Below, in pieces: positions 24,617 to 31,710 of a stretch of DNA of 43,981 nucleotides. The notes below the pieces were generated by a model. It was not told the origin of the DNA, searched no databases, and was given only the letters and a program-made list of their open reading frames with translations. Every line of letters begins with the position of its first letter. Positions within the stretch are counted from its first letter, which is position 1. A program made the position numbers and the translations under genes. Source of the stretch: Oscillospiraceae bacterium (GTDB lineage Bacteria > Bacillota > Clostridia > Oscillospirales > Oscillospiraceae); the NCBI GenBank assembly GCA_031262065.1, contig JAISIK010000069.1, forward strand, positions 1 through 43,981, written 5' to 3'.

Positions 24617-24648
24617 AAAAAAGCACAGCGCCCCGTAGGGCGCTGTGC
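24617..24648 (-). terminator. terminator downstream of the DUF4238 gene
   Basis: An 11-bp stem GCACAGCGCCC/GGGCGCTGTGC (24623-24648) is followed on the minus strand by six T. It closes transcription from the low-GC gene at 24779 before miaB. Confidence 0.75.
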
Positions 24649-24778
24649 CATTGCTGTTGCGCCTGTAGACAGGCGGCGAAGCAGAAATCTCGTTCCCCAA
24701 ATCATCATGGCTTACTGAGAAACAATTGTTTCACATCGCTCTGCGGAAATGTAAAACAAAAATCCACATTTAATGAGG

Positions 24779-25777
24779 TTACCACGGAATAATTACAAAT
24801 TCTGTAGCGTTTTCAGCAATGATAGTATTGTATTTCTGAACCGCTTCATCAGTTATATGGGAGACATAAAAAACATCATGTTCATCTTCGCATCTTCCAT
24901 TTCCCATGAGTATTCTGGGCGTAATCGGCAAGAGCCCAACCTGTTGCCCGTCATCACGTGTATGCATAAAAGCGGGGTTATCGCTTGTGCAAAACAGTGT
25001 CGGACCGTCCGAAATCAAAAAATGAAAATTTGTGTGGATTAGCTTTGCTCTTGCGTCTTCATATATGATACCCGTATCATTTAAATAATCGCGATAAATT
25101 TTGAGCAAAAGATTATGACGAAATTCATCCCAGCCTGTTTTTAAATGTGGATGCAACCTTTCTTCTTCAGGAATATCGCAATCTTCAAGCATCCCTTTGA
25201 ACAAATCAAACTCTTCCTCAAATTGCGCATTTGATTGGATACTACGCCAATCTAATGCGACGTAAAATCGCATTAAGAAATCTCGATCAAACGCAGGGAT
25301 ACTAAAGGTTCTACTCTGTAAAATGGCTTGTTCTATTTTCTTGACTTCAGTTTTCCACAGGTTTTCGTACTTAGTTGACCATTTTAATTCTATTTCAGGA
25401 ATATTAACCTTCTCAATTTTATCACGAAGGGGCTTTTTTCCTACTATTGTTCCATCAGGGCGAGTAATCTTCCAGTTTTTGAAGTCAGAGTATTTTTCGC
25501 GCATTTCCATTGTTGTCCGAAGAATAGAACCCTCGTATTCGACAGTATAACCTGCAAGGGGCTCAAAAAATAAATCCGTATCACACTGTTCGCAGATGGG
25601 CATACCTGCTTTAATAGAATAGAAGTGATTAATTCCCGCGATATTATCTTTATTTCTTCGTTCGATCGTTCCTCGATTCTTCAAAAATTCGACTTGAAGA
25701 GTTCCATTCCCCCGCTCCCAAGCCGACATATAAACTCTTGGAATCAAATGATGATACTTTGCATTTGTTTCTCCCAT
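24779..25777 (-). CDS. DUF4238-family protein, low-GC accessory gene
   Basis: A 332-residue cytoplasmic-looking protein. The N-terminal HHLIPRVYMSAW and the central LFCTSDNPAF resemble the two signature blocks of DUF4238, a family of unknown function with conserved His/Asp residues. A CEQCD motif at about residue 62 could add a metal site. No signal peptide or membrane helix is visible. The gene is markedly richer in A+T than its neighbours, stands alone between a terminator and an IS3 remnant, and has SD GAGGAG, so recent acquisition is likely. Some DUF4238 genes occur as orphan accessory genes; any defence role is speculation. Confidence 0.8.
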   Translation of the reverse strand: MGETNAKYHHLIPRVYMSAWERGNGTLQVEFLKNRGTIERRNKDNIAGINHFYSIKAGMPICEQCDTDLFFEPLAGYTVEYEGSILRTTMEMREKYSDFKNWKITRPDGTIVGKKPLRDKIEKVNIPEIELKWSTKYENLWKTEVKKIEQAILQSRTFSIPAFDRDFLMRFYVALDWRSIQSNAQFEEEFDLFKGMLEDCDIPEEERLHPHLKTGWDEFRHNLLLKIYRDYLNDTGIIYEDARAKLIHTNFHFLISDGPTLFCTSDNPAFMHTRDDGQQVGLLPITPRILMGNGRCEDEHDVFYVSHITDEAVQKYNTIIAENATEFVIIPW

Positions 25778-25968
25778 AAATAACTCCTCAACGCAGCGTC
25801 TTTAATCAATCGGCTGCCGTAATTTGCAATCGCGGACTCCCGTGTACGTGTCAAAAAGCGATAACCTTTCATATTTGACAACCTAACTATACAGGAACAA
25901 AGAGGAATAAGCAACTGTTTTGTTTCGAAATTAAGGATTGAAAGGGCTATACTCTCTATTTGCCAAAA

Positions 25969-26165
25969 TGCACCTAATTGTTATGTTAGCCCCCTAATCC
26001 CAAACCGTCTGGCTGTTTTCTTGTAGCGCAGATGTATTTTGCATCATCTCTACAGCCAATCCCGTAAATTCTGCTGTATATCGCTTGTTCGGTATCCCTT
26101 TTGGCATAGTAATGCACCCCTTATGTTAGTTTCAGTATAGCATACTGTCTAACATTTGGGGTGCA
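25969..26165 (-). mobile_element. IS3-family-derived 197-bp remnant
   Basis: Ends are TGCACC (25969) and GGTGCA (26165). The outer right end carries CTAACATTTGGGGTGCA (26149-26165), an IS3-type terminal repeat ending TG...CA. The left end has TGCACC then TTATGTTAG. An internal copy TGCACCCCTTATGTTAG (26113-26129) forms a hairpin with the right end. A 37-codon orfA fragment lies inside. No target duplication is visible. Confidence 0.6.
25994..26107 (-). pseudogene. IS3-family transposase OrfA N-terminal fragment
   Basis: Reads MPKGIPNKRYTAEFTGLAVE on the minus strand, matching the conserved MPKGxPNKRYTPEFK start of clostridial IS3-group OrfA proteins, then loses homology and stops after 37 residues. 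AAGGGG precedes the ATG. It is a decayed or internally deleted element. Confidence 0.65.
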
Positions 26166-26193
26166 CTTCAAATACCTATGGCACTGGTTTTCT

Positions 26194-26234
26194 GCTAAAA
26201 CAATAACCACAGACTGAAATGTCAATCTATGGTT
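26194..26234 (-). terminator. terminator of the tRNA-fMet transcript
   Basis: A 13-bp stem with two G-U pairs (AACCATAGATTGA/TCAGTCTGTGGTT on the minus strand) followed by ATTGTTTT, starting 7 nt after the CCA end of the tRNA. Confidence 0.7.
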
Positions 26235-26240
26235 ACTGTG

Positions 26241-26316
<76 letters not shown>

Positions 26317-26355
26317 ATATGCAATTGTGCGCTGCGTTTCCTCTCGCGCCTTTAC

Positions 26356-26384
26356 AGAATAACACAACAACGCCCGTTTGTCAA
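26356..26384 (-). promoter_or_regulatory. tRNA-fMet promoter
   Basis: Minus strand: TTGACA (26384-26379), 17-bp spacer, TATTCT (26361-26356), about 40 bp before the tRNA 5' end. The -35 is perfect. Confidence 0.8.
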
Positions 26385-26558
26385 GGATTATTTCTTGCCC
26401 GCTTTCGGCGGGGTGTGCGGGAGAATCCGACAGGCTTCGTTTTTGCCCTACGGAATGCAGGCGCGGCTAGGGTTTGCGGGCACTTTTCCTGCGGGCAAAA
26501 AATATTTATCGGCTGTGCCTATATATGCTGGAAAAGCGAATACTTATGTGCTATATAT

Positions 26559-26587
26559 ATGACAGGTAGCAGAGAGAATAGTATAAA
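26559..26587 (+). promoter_or_regulatory. promoter of the XRE regulator
   Basis: ATGACA (26559-26564), 17-bp spacer, TATAAA (26582-26587). It faces the GTG start at 26667. The 26385-26558 stretch between the tRNA promoter and this one shows no gene; open frames there are antisense extensions through the tRNA. Confidence 0.6.
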
Positions 26588-26666
26588 ATTCGCCAAAATG
26601 CGCAAAAGCCGTTCGGCGATACTGCGCGGCAATGGTACAAGACATAGAATACGGGAGTGACGAACA

Positions 26667-26909
26667 GTGTATCCACGGGTTAAGAAAATGCGGGAAATCT
26701 ACGAGTATCGGCAGATAAAACTTGCAACGCTCTTGGGTGTCAAGCAGAGCACCTATTCCAACTACGAAAACGGGGTGGTCAATATCCCCGTCGAGAGCCT
26801 GATTCGCCTTGCCGCGCTCTACAAGACGAGCGTGGACTATCTCGTCGGCAGCACGGACGAGCGCAAACCTTACCCTCCCTCGAAAAGACGGGGGCTTTGC
26901 ACGAAATAA
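26667..26909 (+). CDS. small XRE-family HTH regulator
   Basis: An 80-residue protein that is almost only an HTH_3 domain: REIYEYRQIKLATLLGVKQSTYSNYENGVVNIPVESLIRLAALYKTSVDYLVG. Cro/C1-type repressors of this size bind operators as dimers; no effector domain is present. GTG 26667 has GGGAG 9 nt upstream; ATG 26688 is a possible internal start. Target genes are unknown; the adjacent operon at 27015 has its own promoter. Confidence 0.88.
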   Translation: MYPRVKKMREIYEYRQIKLATLLGVKQSTYSNYENGVVNIPVESLIRLAALYKTSVDYLVGSTDERKPYPPSKRRGLCTK

Positions 26910-26961
26910 GCGTCAAAATGCGCGGCAGGCATTGCGAGTCCGACCGCGCGGTTGAACCCTC

Positions 26962-26990
26962 TTTACAGCCGTCGAAAATTGTAGTATGAT
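26962..26990 (+). promoter_or_regulatory. promoter of the zinc-ribbon/exonuclease/esterase operon
   Basis: TTTACA (26962-26967), 17-bp spacer, TATGAT (26985-26990). A 0A-box-like CGTCGAA occurs in the spacer with one mismatch, which may be chance. Confidence 0.65.
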
Positions 26991-27014
26991 GGAGAAAACG
27001 AGGGGGTGAGCGGC

Positions 27015-27839
27015 ATGAACTGCATCCGCTGCGGACGCACGATTTCCGATGGGAAGAACTTCTGCGAGGACTGCGCGGGCGTTGCGAGCAGTCCCTTGCA
27101 GGAGTCTGCCTATATAAGCAGGCGCGTTGTGCTCTCCCGCGGGGAAAAGGAGCTGCCGCCGCCCGGCGCGAAGAAAAAAGCCGCGCTGCCTGCCAAAAAA
27201 CGCAGGCATCCGAAGGCAAGAGCCTTGCGCAGGCTGACGAAGGCGGTCGTCATTTTGTCGATTGCCTGCGCACTGCTGCTCGGCGCGTGTGTGTACGGCG
27301 GGGTCTTCTACTTTAACAACTACCGCCGCGAGGTCAATCGCCTGCGCACGCAGGAAAATGAGCTGGCGCGCCGAGAATCGGATCTTTCGCAGATGCAGAC
27401 TGCTTTGACGGACGCGCACGAGCAGCTGCAATTCGCGCGCGACACGGTCACCGACCGCGAACGGGAGATTGACAGCCTCACGCAGCAAATCAACCAATAT
27501 GTTATGGCAGGTTCGGAAACGGAGCAGGCGATTCGCGAAATGCAGGAGGAGAACATCCGCCTGATTGACGAAAACAACGCCTACGCCGAAGAGGTCGAGG
27601 CGCTGACGGGGCAGTACGACACGCTCGAGGACAAAATTGCCGCGTTGGAAAACAGCATGCGGGTTCTGCAAAACAAGTCGGACTTCTTTGACGCGCATGT
27701 TTGCTTTGTCGAAAACGACGGCACGGGCTACTATCATCGCTACAGCTGCTCCCACTTTGTAAAGCGCAGTTACTGGGCGTATTCGATTAACCTCGCCATC
27801 TCGCGGGGCTACACCGCCTGCCCGTACTGCGGAGGGTAA
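27015..27839 (+). CDS. unrecognised zinc-ribbon, membrane, coiled-coil protein
   Basis: A 274-residue protein. It starts with a zinc ribbon (MNCIRCGRTISDGKNFCEDC), then a Lys/Pro linker, one membrane helix (about 76-98, VVILSIACALLLGACVYGG), a long coiled coil (about 100-218) and a C-terminal module FVENDGTGYYHRYSCSHFVKR...GYTACPYCGG with paired Cys/His that looks metal-binding. The combination of two Cys modules separated by a membrane coil is unusual; I do not recognise the family. ATG 27015 follows AGGGGG with an 8-nt gap. First gene of an operon; it overlaps the exonuclease frame by one base. Confidence 0.75.
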   Translation: MNCIRCGRTISDGKNFCEDCAGVASSPLQESAYISRRVVLSRGEKELPPPGAKKKAALPAKKRRHPKARALRRLTKAVVILSIACALLLGACVYGGVFYFNNYRREVNRLRTQENELARRESDLSQMQTALTDAHEQLQFARDTVTDREREIDSLTQQINQYVMAGSETEQAIREMQEENIRLIDENNAYAEEVEALTGQYDTLEDKIAALENSMRVLQNKSDFFDAHVCFVENDGTGYYHRYSCSHFVKRSYWAYSINLAISRGYTACPYCGG

Positions 27840-27844
27840 TGCCT

Positions 27845-28543
27845 ATGCTACAACAACTTTTGCCCCTGTTTTCGCGCTGTGACAGTATTCTTGTGCTCGA
27901 CACGGAGACAAGCGGCTTATCGCACACACACGACGAAATTATTGAGTTTTCCGCAGCGAAGATTGCCTGCGTGGACGGGCGGGTGCAGGTTTTGGCGGAG
28001 GTGGATGAATTTATCCGCCGCGAGAACGACCGAAAACTTGCGCCGCGCATTGTCGAGCTGACGGGCATTACCGACGAGATGCTTCGCGAGGACGGCATTT
28101 CCAAGGGCGCGCTGTGCGAAATTTTGGCGCAGCTCTTGACGCCGAACACCATGATTGCAGCCTATAACGCGCAGTTTGACCTGCTGTTTTTGTACGCGCT
28201 TCTGGCAAAATACGGCGATGCGCGGCTGTTACAGGGCAAACCGAAGTTGGATTTGCTCACGGTCTACCGCGATCGCCGCGCCTATCCGCACCGCCTGTCG
28301 AACGCCATTGAGGCATATTGCCTGCAAGACGCGGTGCAAAATTCGCACCGCGCGATTGACGATGTGCGCGCAACGGTGGCGGTGATGTGCAAACTGTGGG
28401 AAGAAAAGGCGGATTTGCTGCGGTATATCGACCTGTTCGGCTACAGCGCGAAGTACGGGGTGAGCGGCGCGCGAATCGGCTCTGTCCGCTACGCCCCGCA
28501 GGGCTTTGACTGCGGCTGCGCCCTTTACGAGGAGAAGCTATGA
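27845..28543 (+). CDS. DEDDh 3'-5' exonuclease (DNA polymerase III epsilon-like)
   Basis: A 232-residue exonuclease. Exo I is LVLDTETSGL, Exo II is AAYNAQFDLLFL, and Exo III is HRAIDDVRATVAV with the DEDDh histidine. A short C-terminal extension contains FGYSAKYGVSGARIGSVRY. ATG 27845 fits SD GGAGGG (8 nt) better than the ATG at 27839. It could proofread or trim DNA or RNA; the partner is unknown. The next gene overlaps its stop (ATGA). Confidence 0.9.
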   Translation: MLQQLLPLFSRCDSILVLDTETSGLSHTHDEIIEFSAAKIACVDGRVQVLAEVDEFIRRENDRKLAPRIVELTGITDEMLREDGISKGALCEILAQLLTPNTMIAAYNAQFDLLFLYALLAKYGDARLLQGKPKLDLLTVYRDRRAYPHRLSNAIEAYCLQDAVQNSHRAIDDVRATVAVMCKLWEEKADLLRYIDLFGYSAKYGVSGARIGSVRYAPQGFDCGCALYEEKL

Positions 28544-29319
28544 GATTGACAGGCACACTCTATTCCAAGGTTTTGCAGATGGACACGGGCATTACCGTCG
28601 TCACGCCGAATAAGGCGGAGCGCTTGCAGCAGCCCGCAAAGGTCGCCTATCTCCTGCACGGCGCGGGCGGCAACAGCCGCACATGGCTGGACTATTCGCT
28701 GCTTCCCGTTTATGCGTCGCGCGGAAATACAATCTATATTCTGCCCGAGGCGGGCAGGAGCTTTTATGCGGATATGCGCCACGGGCAGAAATTCGCAAGC
28801 TACCTCTGCGAGGAACTGCCGGAGTTTTGCCGGCGGGTTTTTCAAATCTCCGCAGCGCCGGAGGACACGGCAGTTATGGGTTGCTCCATGGGCGGCTACG
28901 CAGCTTTGCGCAGCGCGCTGCAATATCCCGAACGCTTTGGGCTTTGCGCCGCGTTCTCTACAGGACCGCTGTTTTTGCTCGAAACCCTTACCCGCCTGCA
29001 AGAGCCGAGTTTCTGCGCGGCATTCGTCGCGCAGTTCGGGCAGCAGCTTCTGGACGATTTTGGCGCGATTTTCGGATCTGCCCTGCAAGCAGAGCAGACG
29101 CAGGATTTGACGGTGCTGGCGCAGCAGGCGGTAGGTCGCGCGCCACAGCTGTTTTTGACCTGCGGCAGGCAAGATGCGTTTTACGCGGAGCATCTGCGCT
29201 TCTGTGCGCTCTTGGAGAAGTTGGGCATTGCGCACACCTTCGAGAGCTGGGACGCGGGGCACACCTTCCCCTGCTTTAACGACGCGCTCAAACGTGCCAT
29301 CGACCATTTTTCTTTATAA
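28540..29319 (+). CDS. alpha/beta-hydrolase esterase (tributyrin esterase/EstA-like)
   Basis: A 259-residue serine esterase of the PF00756 type. Oxyanion motif LLHGAGGNSRTW, nucleophile elbow GCSMGGYAALR, catalytic Asp in CGRQDAFY and His in DAGHTFPCF are all visible. It probably hydrolyses short-chain acyl or carbohydrate esters in the cytoplasm, as no signal peptide is seen. Last gene of the operon before the terminator cluster. Confidence 0.9.
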   Translation: MRLTGTLYSKVLQMDTGITVVTPNKAERLQQPAKVAYLLHGAGGNSRTWLDYSLLPVYASRGNTIYILPEAGRSFYADMRHGQKFASYLCEELPEFCRRVFQISAAPEDTAVMGCSMGGYAALRSALQYPERFGLCAAFSTGPLFLLETLTRLQEPSFCAAFVAQFGQQLLDDFGAIFGSALQAEQTQDLTVLAQQAVGRAPQLFLTCGRQDAFYAEHLRFCALLEKLGIAHTFESWDAGHTFPCFNDALKRAIDHFSL

Positions 29320-29332
29320 AAGTACAGCAAAA

Positions 29333-29431
29333 AGCACCCACCGGGCGGGTGCTCAGACTGCCAAAGAAGTGCTTCGCACTTCTTTGGCAGAGGTTTTTTA
29401 ACAGGAAAAAAGCACCCGCCCGGCGGGTGCT
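29333..29431. terminator. three-hairpin terminator cluster
   Basis: Hairpins A (29333-29353) and C (29411-29431) are near-identical AGCACCC/GGGTGCT palindromes, each preceded by an A-run, so each terminates minus-strand transcription from the VanW gene. Between them hairpin B (29358-29390, 15-bp perfect stem) is followed by TTTTTT on the plus strand and ends the esterase operon. Confidence 0.8.
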
Positions 29432-29442
29432 TATTTCGTATA

Positions 29443-31521
29443 TTATTGTATGATTTCCTTATCCTGCAACCATGCCGGGTCGGGGGGAATCACCGGGTCG
29501 GTGGGCGGCTCTGTGGGCGGGTCGGTTGGGTCGGTAGACGGCGGCTCAGTCGGGTCGGTAGACGGCGGCTCGGTTGATTCCGTCGGGATGGTTGGGTCGG
29601 TGGATTCTGTCTCTTCGACGAGCTTCGCAATCTCCTTATCGCGCTTGTGATACTTCGTGTAGTCGATGAAGGTGCAGGAAATCTCGTTGCCGTTTGCGTC
29701 GTACTTGTACATATACGTTTCAATCGTATAGCCGGTGTAGGCGGTGGAAATGACGTCGCCGTCTTTGAATTTGCTGTATTTCTCGTAATTATCCATATCG
29801 GGGGAGATTTCGATGGTTTTGGTTTCCCACGGGGAAGAAGATGTGACAATATAGTCAAGCATGACGGTGTAGTCCTTGGTTTCCGTGCCGACGAGCTTGA
29901 TGTGCACGTAGCCGCCGGAGACAGACGCCTCAATGCGGATGGGATAGGCGGTGTTGTTGCGGAACTGATAGTCCAAAGAGCCCCAGTAGATGGTGGCGTC
30001 CATGCCGTAGGGAACGTAGGTCGGCGCGTAGCGGTGCTCCGTGCGTTCGATAACCTCAAGGTCTGCCTTCAAAGTGCAGTAGTAAATGGTGGAGGCTACT
30101 TGGCAGATGCCGCCGCCGATTTCCGGCACGGTGTCCACACCCACATAGACAAGCCCCTCGGTGTAGCCCTTTGCAGAGGTGCGCTGCCCGACTACGTCGT
30201 TAAAGGAGAAGATTTCGCCGGGTTTCAGGATTGTGCCGTCGATGGCTTTCGATGCAAGGGTCAGGTTGTTCGTGCGGGAGTAATCGTTGGTATGCGGGCT
30301 GTCGTAGTAGGACAAGACGTCGCTGAAGAGCTGCGCTTCGAGCTTTTCGCGGGTGTACATCGGCTCGAGGTCGCCCAAAACAAGGGTGACAACCTCGCCG
30401 GGCAGCGCGTTTTGGAAGAGCTCCACGGCCTCTGCCATATTAAAGCCGTAGCCGAGCTTGCCGTCGGTAATGTCGTAGGTGTCTTCGTCGCAAACGGCGT
30501 TGACAGGCGCGGTGCAATAGCTGCTGTAGAGCGCGTCAAGGTCGAAGGCTTCGGGAAGGTCTTCTTCAAAGGCGTACTGCGTGGTGAAGTCCATGGCGCA
30601 GTATTGCAGCAGAAGCGCATCATAAAGCGCGTCGATATCCATGTTACGCGCGGGAATCGGCAGCGTGACCTCCAAGGTCGGCGCTTCCATGGGGTTGCCC
30701 TCTTCGTCGGTAATGCTCTTCGTTCCCTGTTTGACATCCGACTGCGCAGCTTCACTGTTGTTCTCCAGCGCATACTGCTCGAGAAGCGTCATCACATAGG
30801 TTTTATCCAGCGTTAAGAATTCGGAAACATCCAAATCCAAGCGCTCGGTGATGGTGTTCTTCTTCAGGCGGGAGAAGATGCCGCCCGAACGCCCGTAGGC
30901 ATAGGCTGCCTCGACCGCTTTGTCAATGTCCAAGGACACCTGCGTGTCCGACGGCGTCAGGCAAATCTGCTCAAGAAGCAGCATCGGCTCGCCGTTTTCA
31001 TCCAGCGGCGCATCGATTGGCTCTGTCGGTTCGCTGCTTTCCGGCTCGGAGCTTTCCGGTTCGGTGTTTTCCGATTCTGTCGGCGCAGAGGGGTCGGATT
31101 CAGACTCCCCGGTTTCTTGGGATGTGGCGGGGGCATTCGGGTCCATGGGCTTGCCGAAAATATCGACCAGCTGCACATTTTCGGGGTCGAATTTTGTGGA
31201 ATACAGGGCAATATCGCGGGTGTAGAGTTCGATATTCATATTCTCTTCGGCATACACGCCCACCGCCTGCGAAAGGGCGGTGGCGGCTTCTTCCTTGGTC
31301 ATACCGCCGAGGTCAACGCCCGCCACATAGACATTCGCTGCGATTCTGCCGTCGTCACGCAGCGCGAAAACCGCTGCTATCACTACGCCGATAATCACCA
31401 CAGCCAGCGCCGCGCAGGTGATGATAATGGCGTTCTTGTTGAATTTTTTCTTCTTTTTCGACCTTCTCGCCGACGGATTCGCAGACCCCCGCGGCTCTCT
31501 CTTTTTTTCAAATTTGCCCAT
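29443..31521 (-). CDS. VanW-family protein with peptidoglycan-binding-like repeats
   Basis: A 692-residue envelope protein. After a basic N-terminus (Lys-rich, 1-30) comes one membrane helix (about 31-53), a YVAGVDLGGMTKEEAATAL domain of the PG_binding_4 type, a Ser/Glu/Pro linker (about 130-175), further repeat-like beta domains, the VanW core (NNLTLASKAIDG, GEIFSFNDVVGQR, IGGGICQVASTIY, about 430-560) and a Pro/Thr/Asp tail. Start ATG 31521 follows AAAGGAG. The protein is likely anchored on the outside and acts in cell-wall biology; VanW function is unknown. Confidence 0.88.
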   Translation of the reverse strand: MGKFEKKREPRGSANPSARRSKKKKKFNKNAIIITCAALAVVIIGVVIAAVFALRDDGRIAANVYVAGVDLGGMTKEEAATALSQAVGVYAEENMNIELYTRDIALYSTKFDPENVQLVDIFGKPMDPNAPATSQETGESESDPSAPTESENTEPESSEPESSEPTEPIDAPLDENGEPMLLLEQICLTPSDTQVSLDIDKAVEAAYAYGRSGGIFSRLKKNTITERLDLDVSEFLTLDKTYVMTLLEQYALENNSEAAQSDVKQGTKSITDEEGNPMEAPTLEVTLPIPARNMDIDALYDALLLQYCAMDFTTQYAFEEDLPEAFDLDALYSSYCTAPVNAVCDEDTYDITDGKLGYGFNMAEAVELFQNALPGEVVTLVLGDLEPMYTREKLEAQLFSDVLSYYDSPHTNDYSRTNNLTLASKAIDGTILKPGEIFSFNDVVGQRTSAKGYTEGLVYVGVDTVPEIGGGICQVASTIYYCTLKADLEVIERTEHRYAPTYVPYGMDATIYWGSLDYQFRNNTAYPIRIEASVSGGYVHIKLVGTETKDYTVMLDYIVTSSSPWETKTIEISPDMDNYEKYSKFKDGDVISTAYTGYTIETYMYKYDANGNEISCTFIDYTKYHKRDKEIAKLVEETESTDPTIPTESTEPPSTDPTEPPSTDPTDPPTEPPTDPVIPPDPAWLQDKEIIQ

Positions 31522-31625
31522 TTTTGTGCTCCTTTTCTTTGTTAAACGGTCAGTAAGCGACCGCAATTATCAATAGTTAATCAAACGGAAAGACTCCACA
31601 GCGCGCAATCTCTCAGAATACTAGT

Positions 31626-31653
31626 ATTATACCGAATATACCGCAAAATGCAA
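31626..31653 (-). promoter_or_regulatory. promoter of the VanW gene
   Basis: Minus strand: TTGCAT (31653-31648), 16-bp spacer, TATAAT (31631-31626). It lies about 105 bp before the ATG; the -10 overlaps an ATACTAGTAT palindrome. Confidence 0.6.
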
Positions 31654-31710
31654 CATCGCTTTCATTACAAATATTAACATTTAAGTAAACAAGTTAACAA
31701 CTTTTTTTGG

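Noticed and set aside
24719-24735. Possible third parS (TGTTTCAC next to GAAACAATTGTTTC)
   Set aside because: Only one half-site matches parS; the other half does not, so it is an unrelated palindrome.
24779-26240. A multi-gene anti-phage defence island
   Set aside because: Only one orphan gene (DUF4238) and IS debris are present; no toxin-antitoxin, restriction or effector partner is visible.
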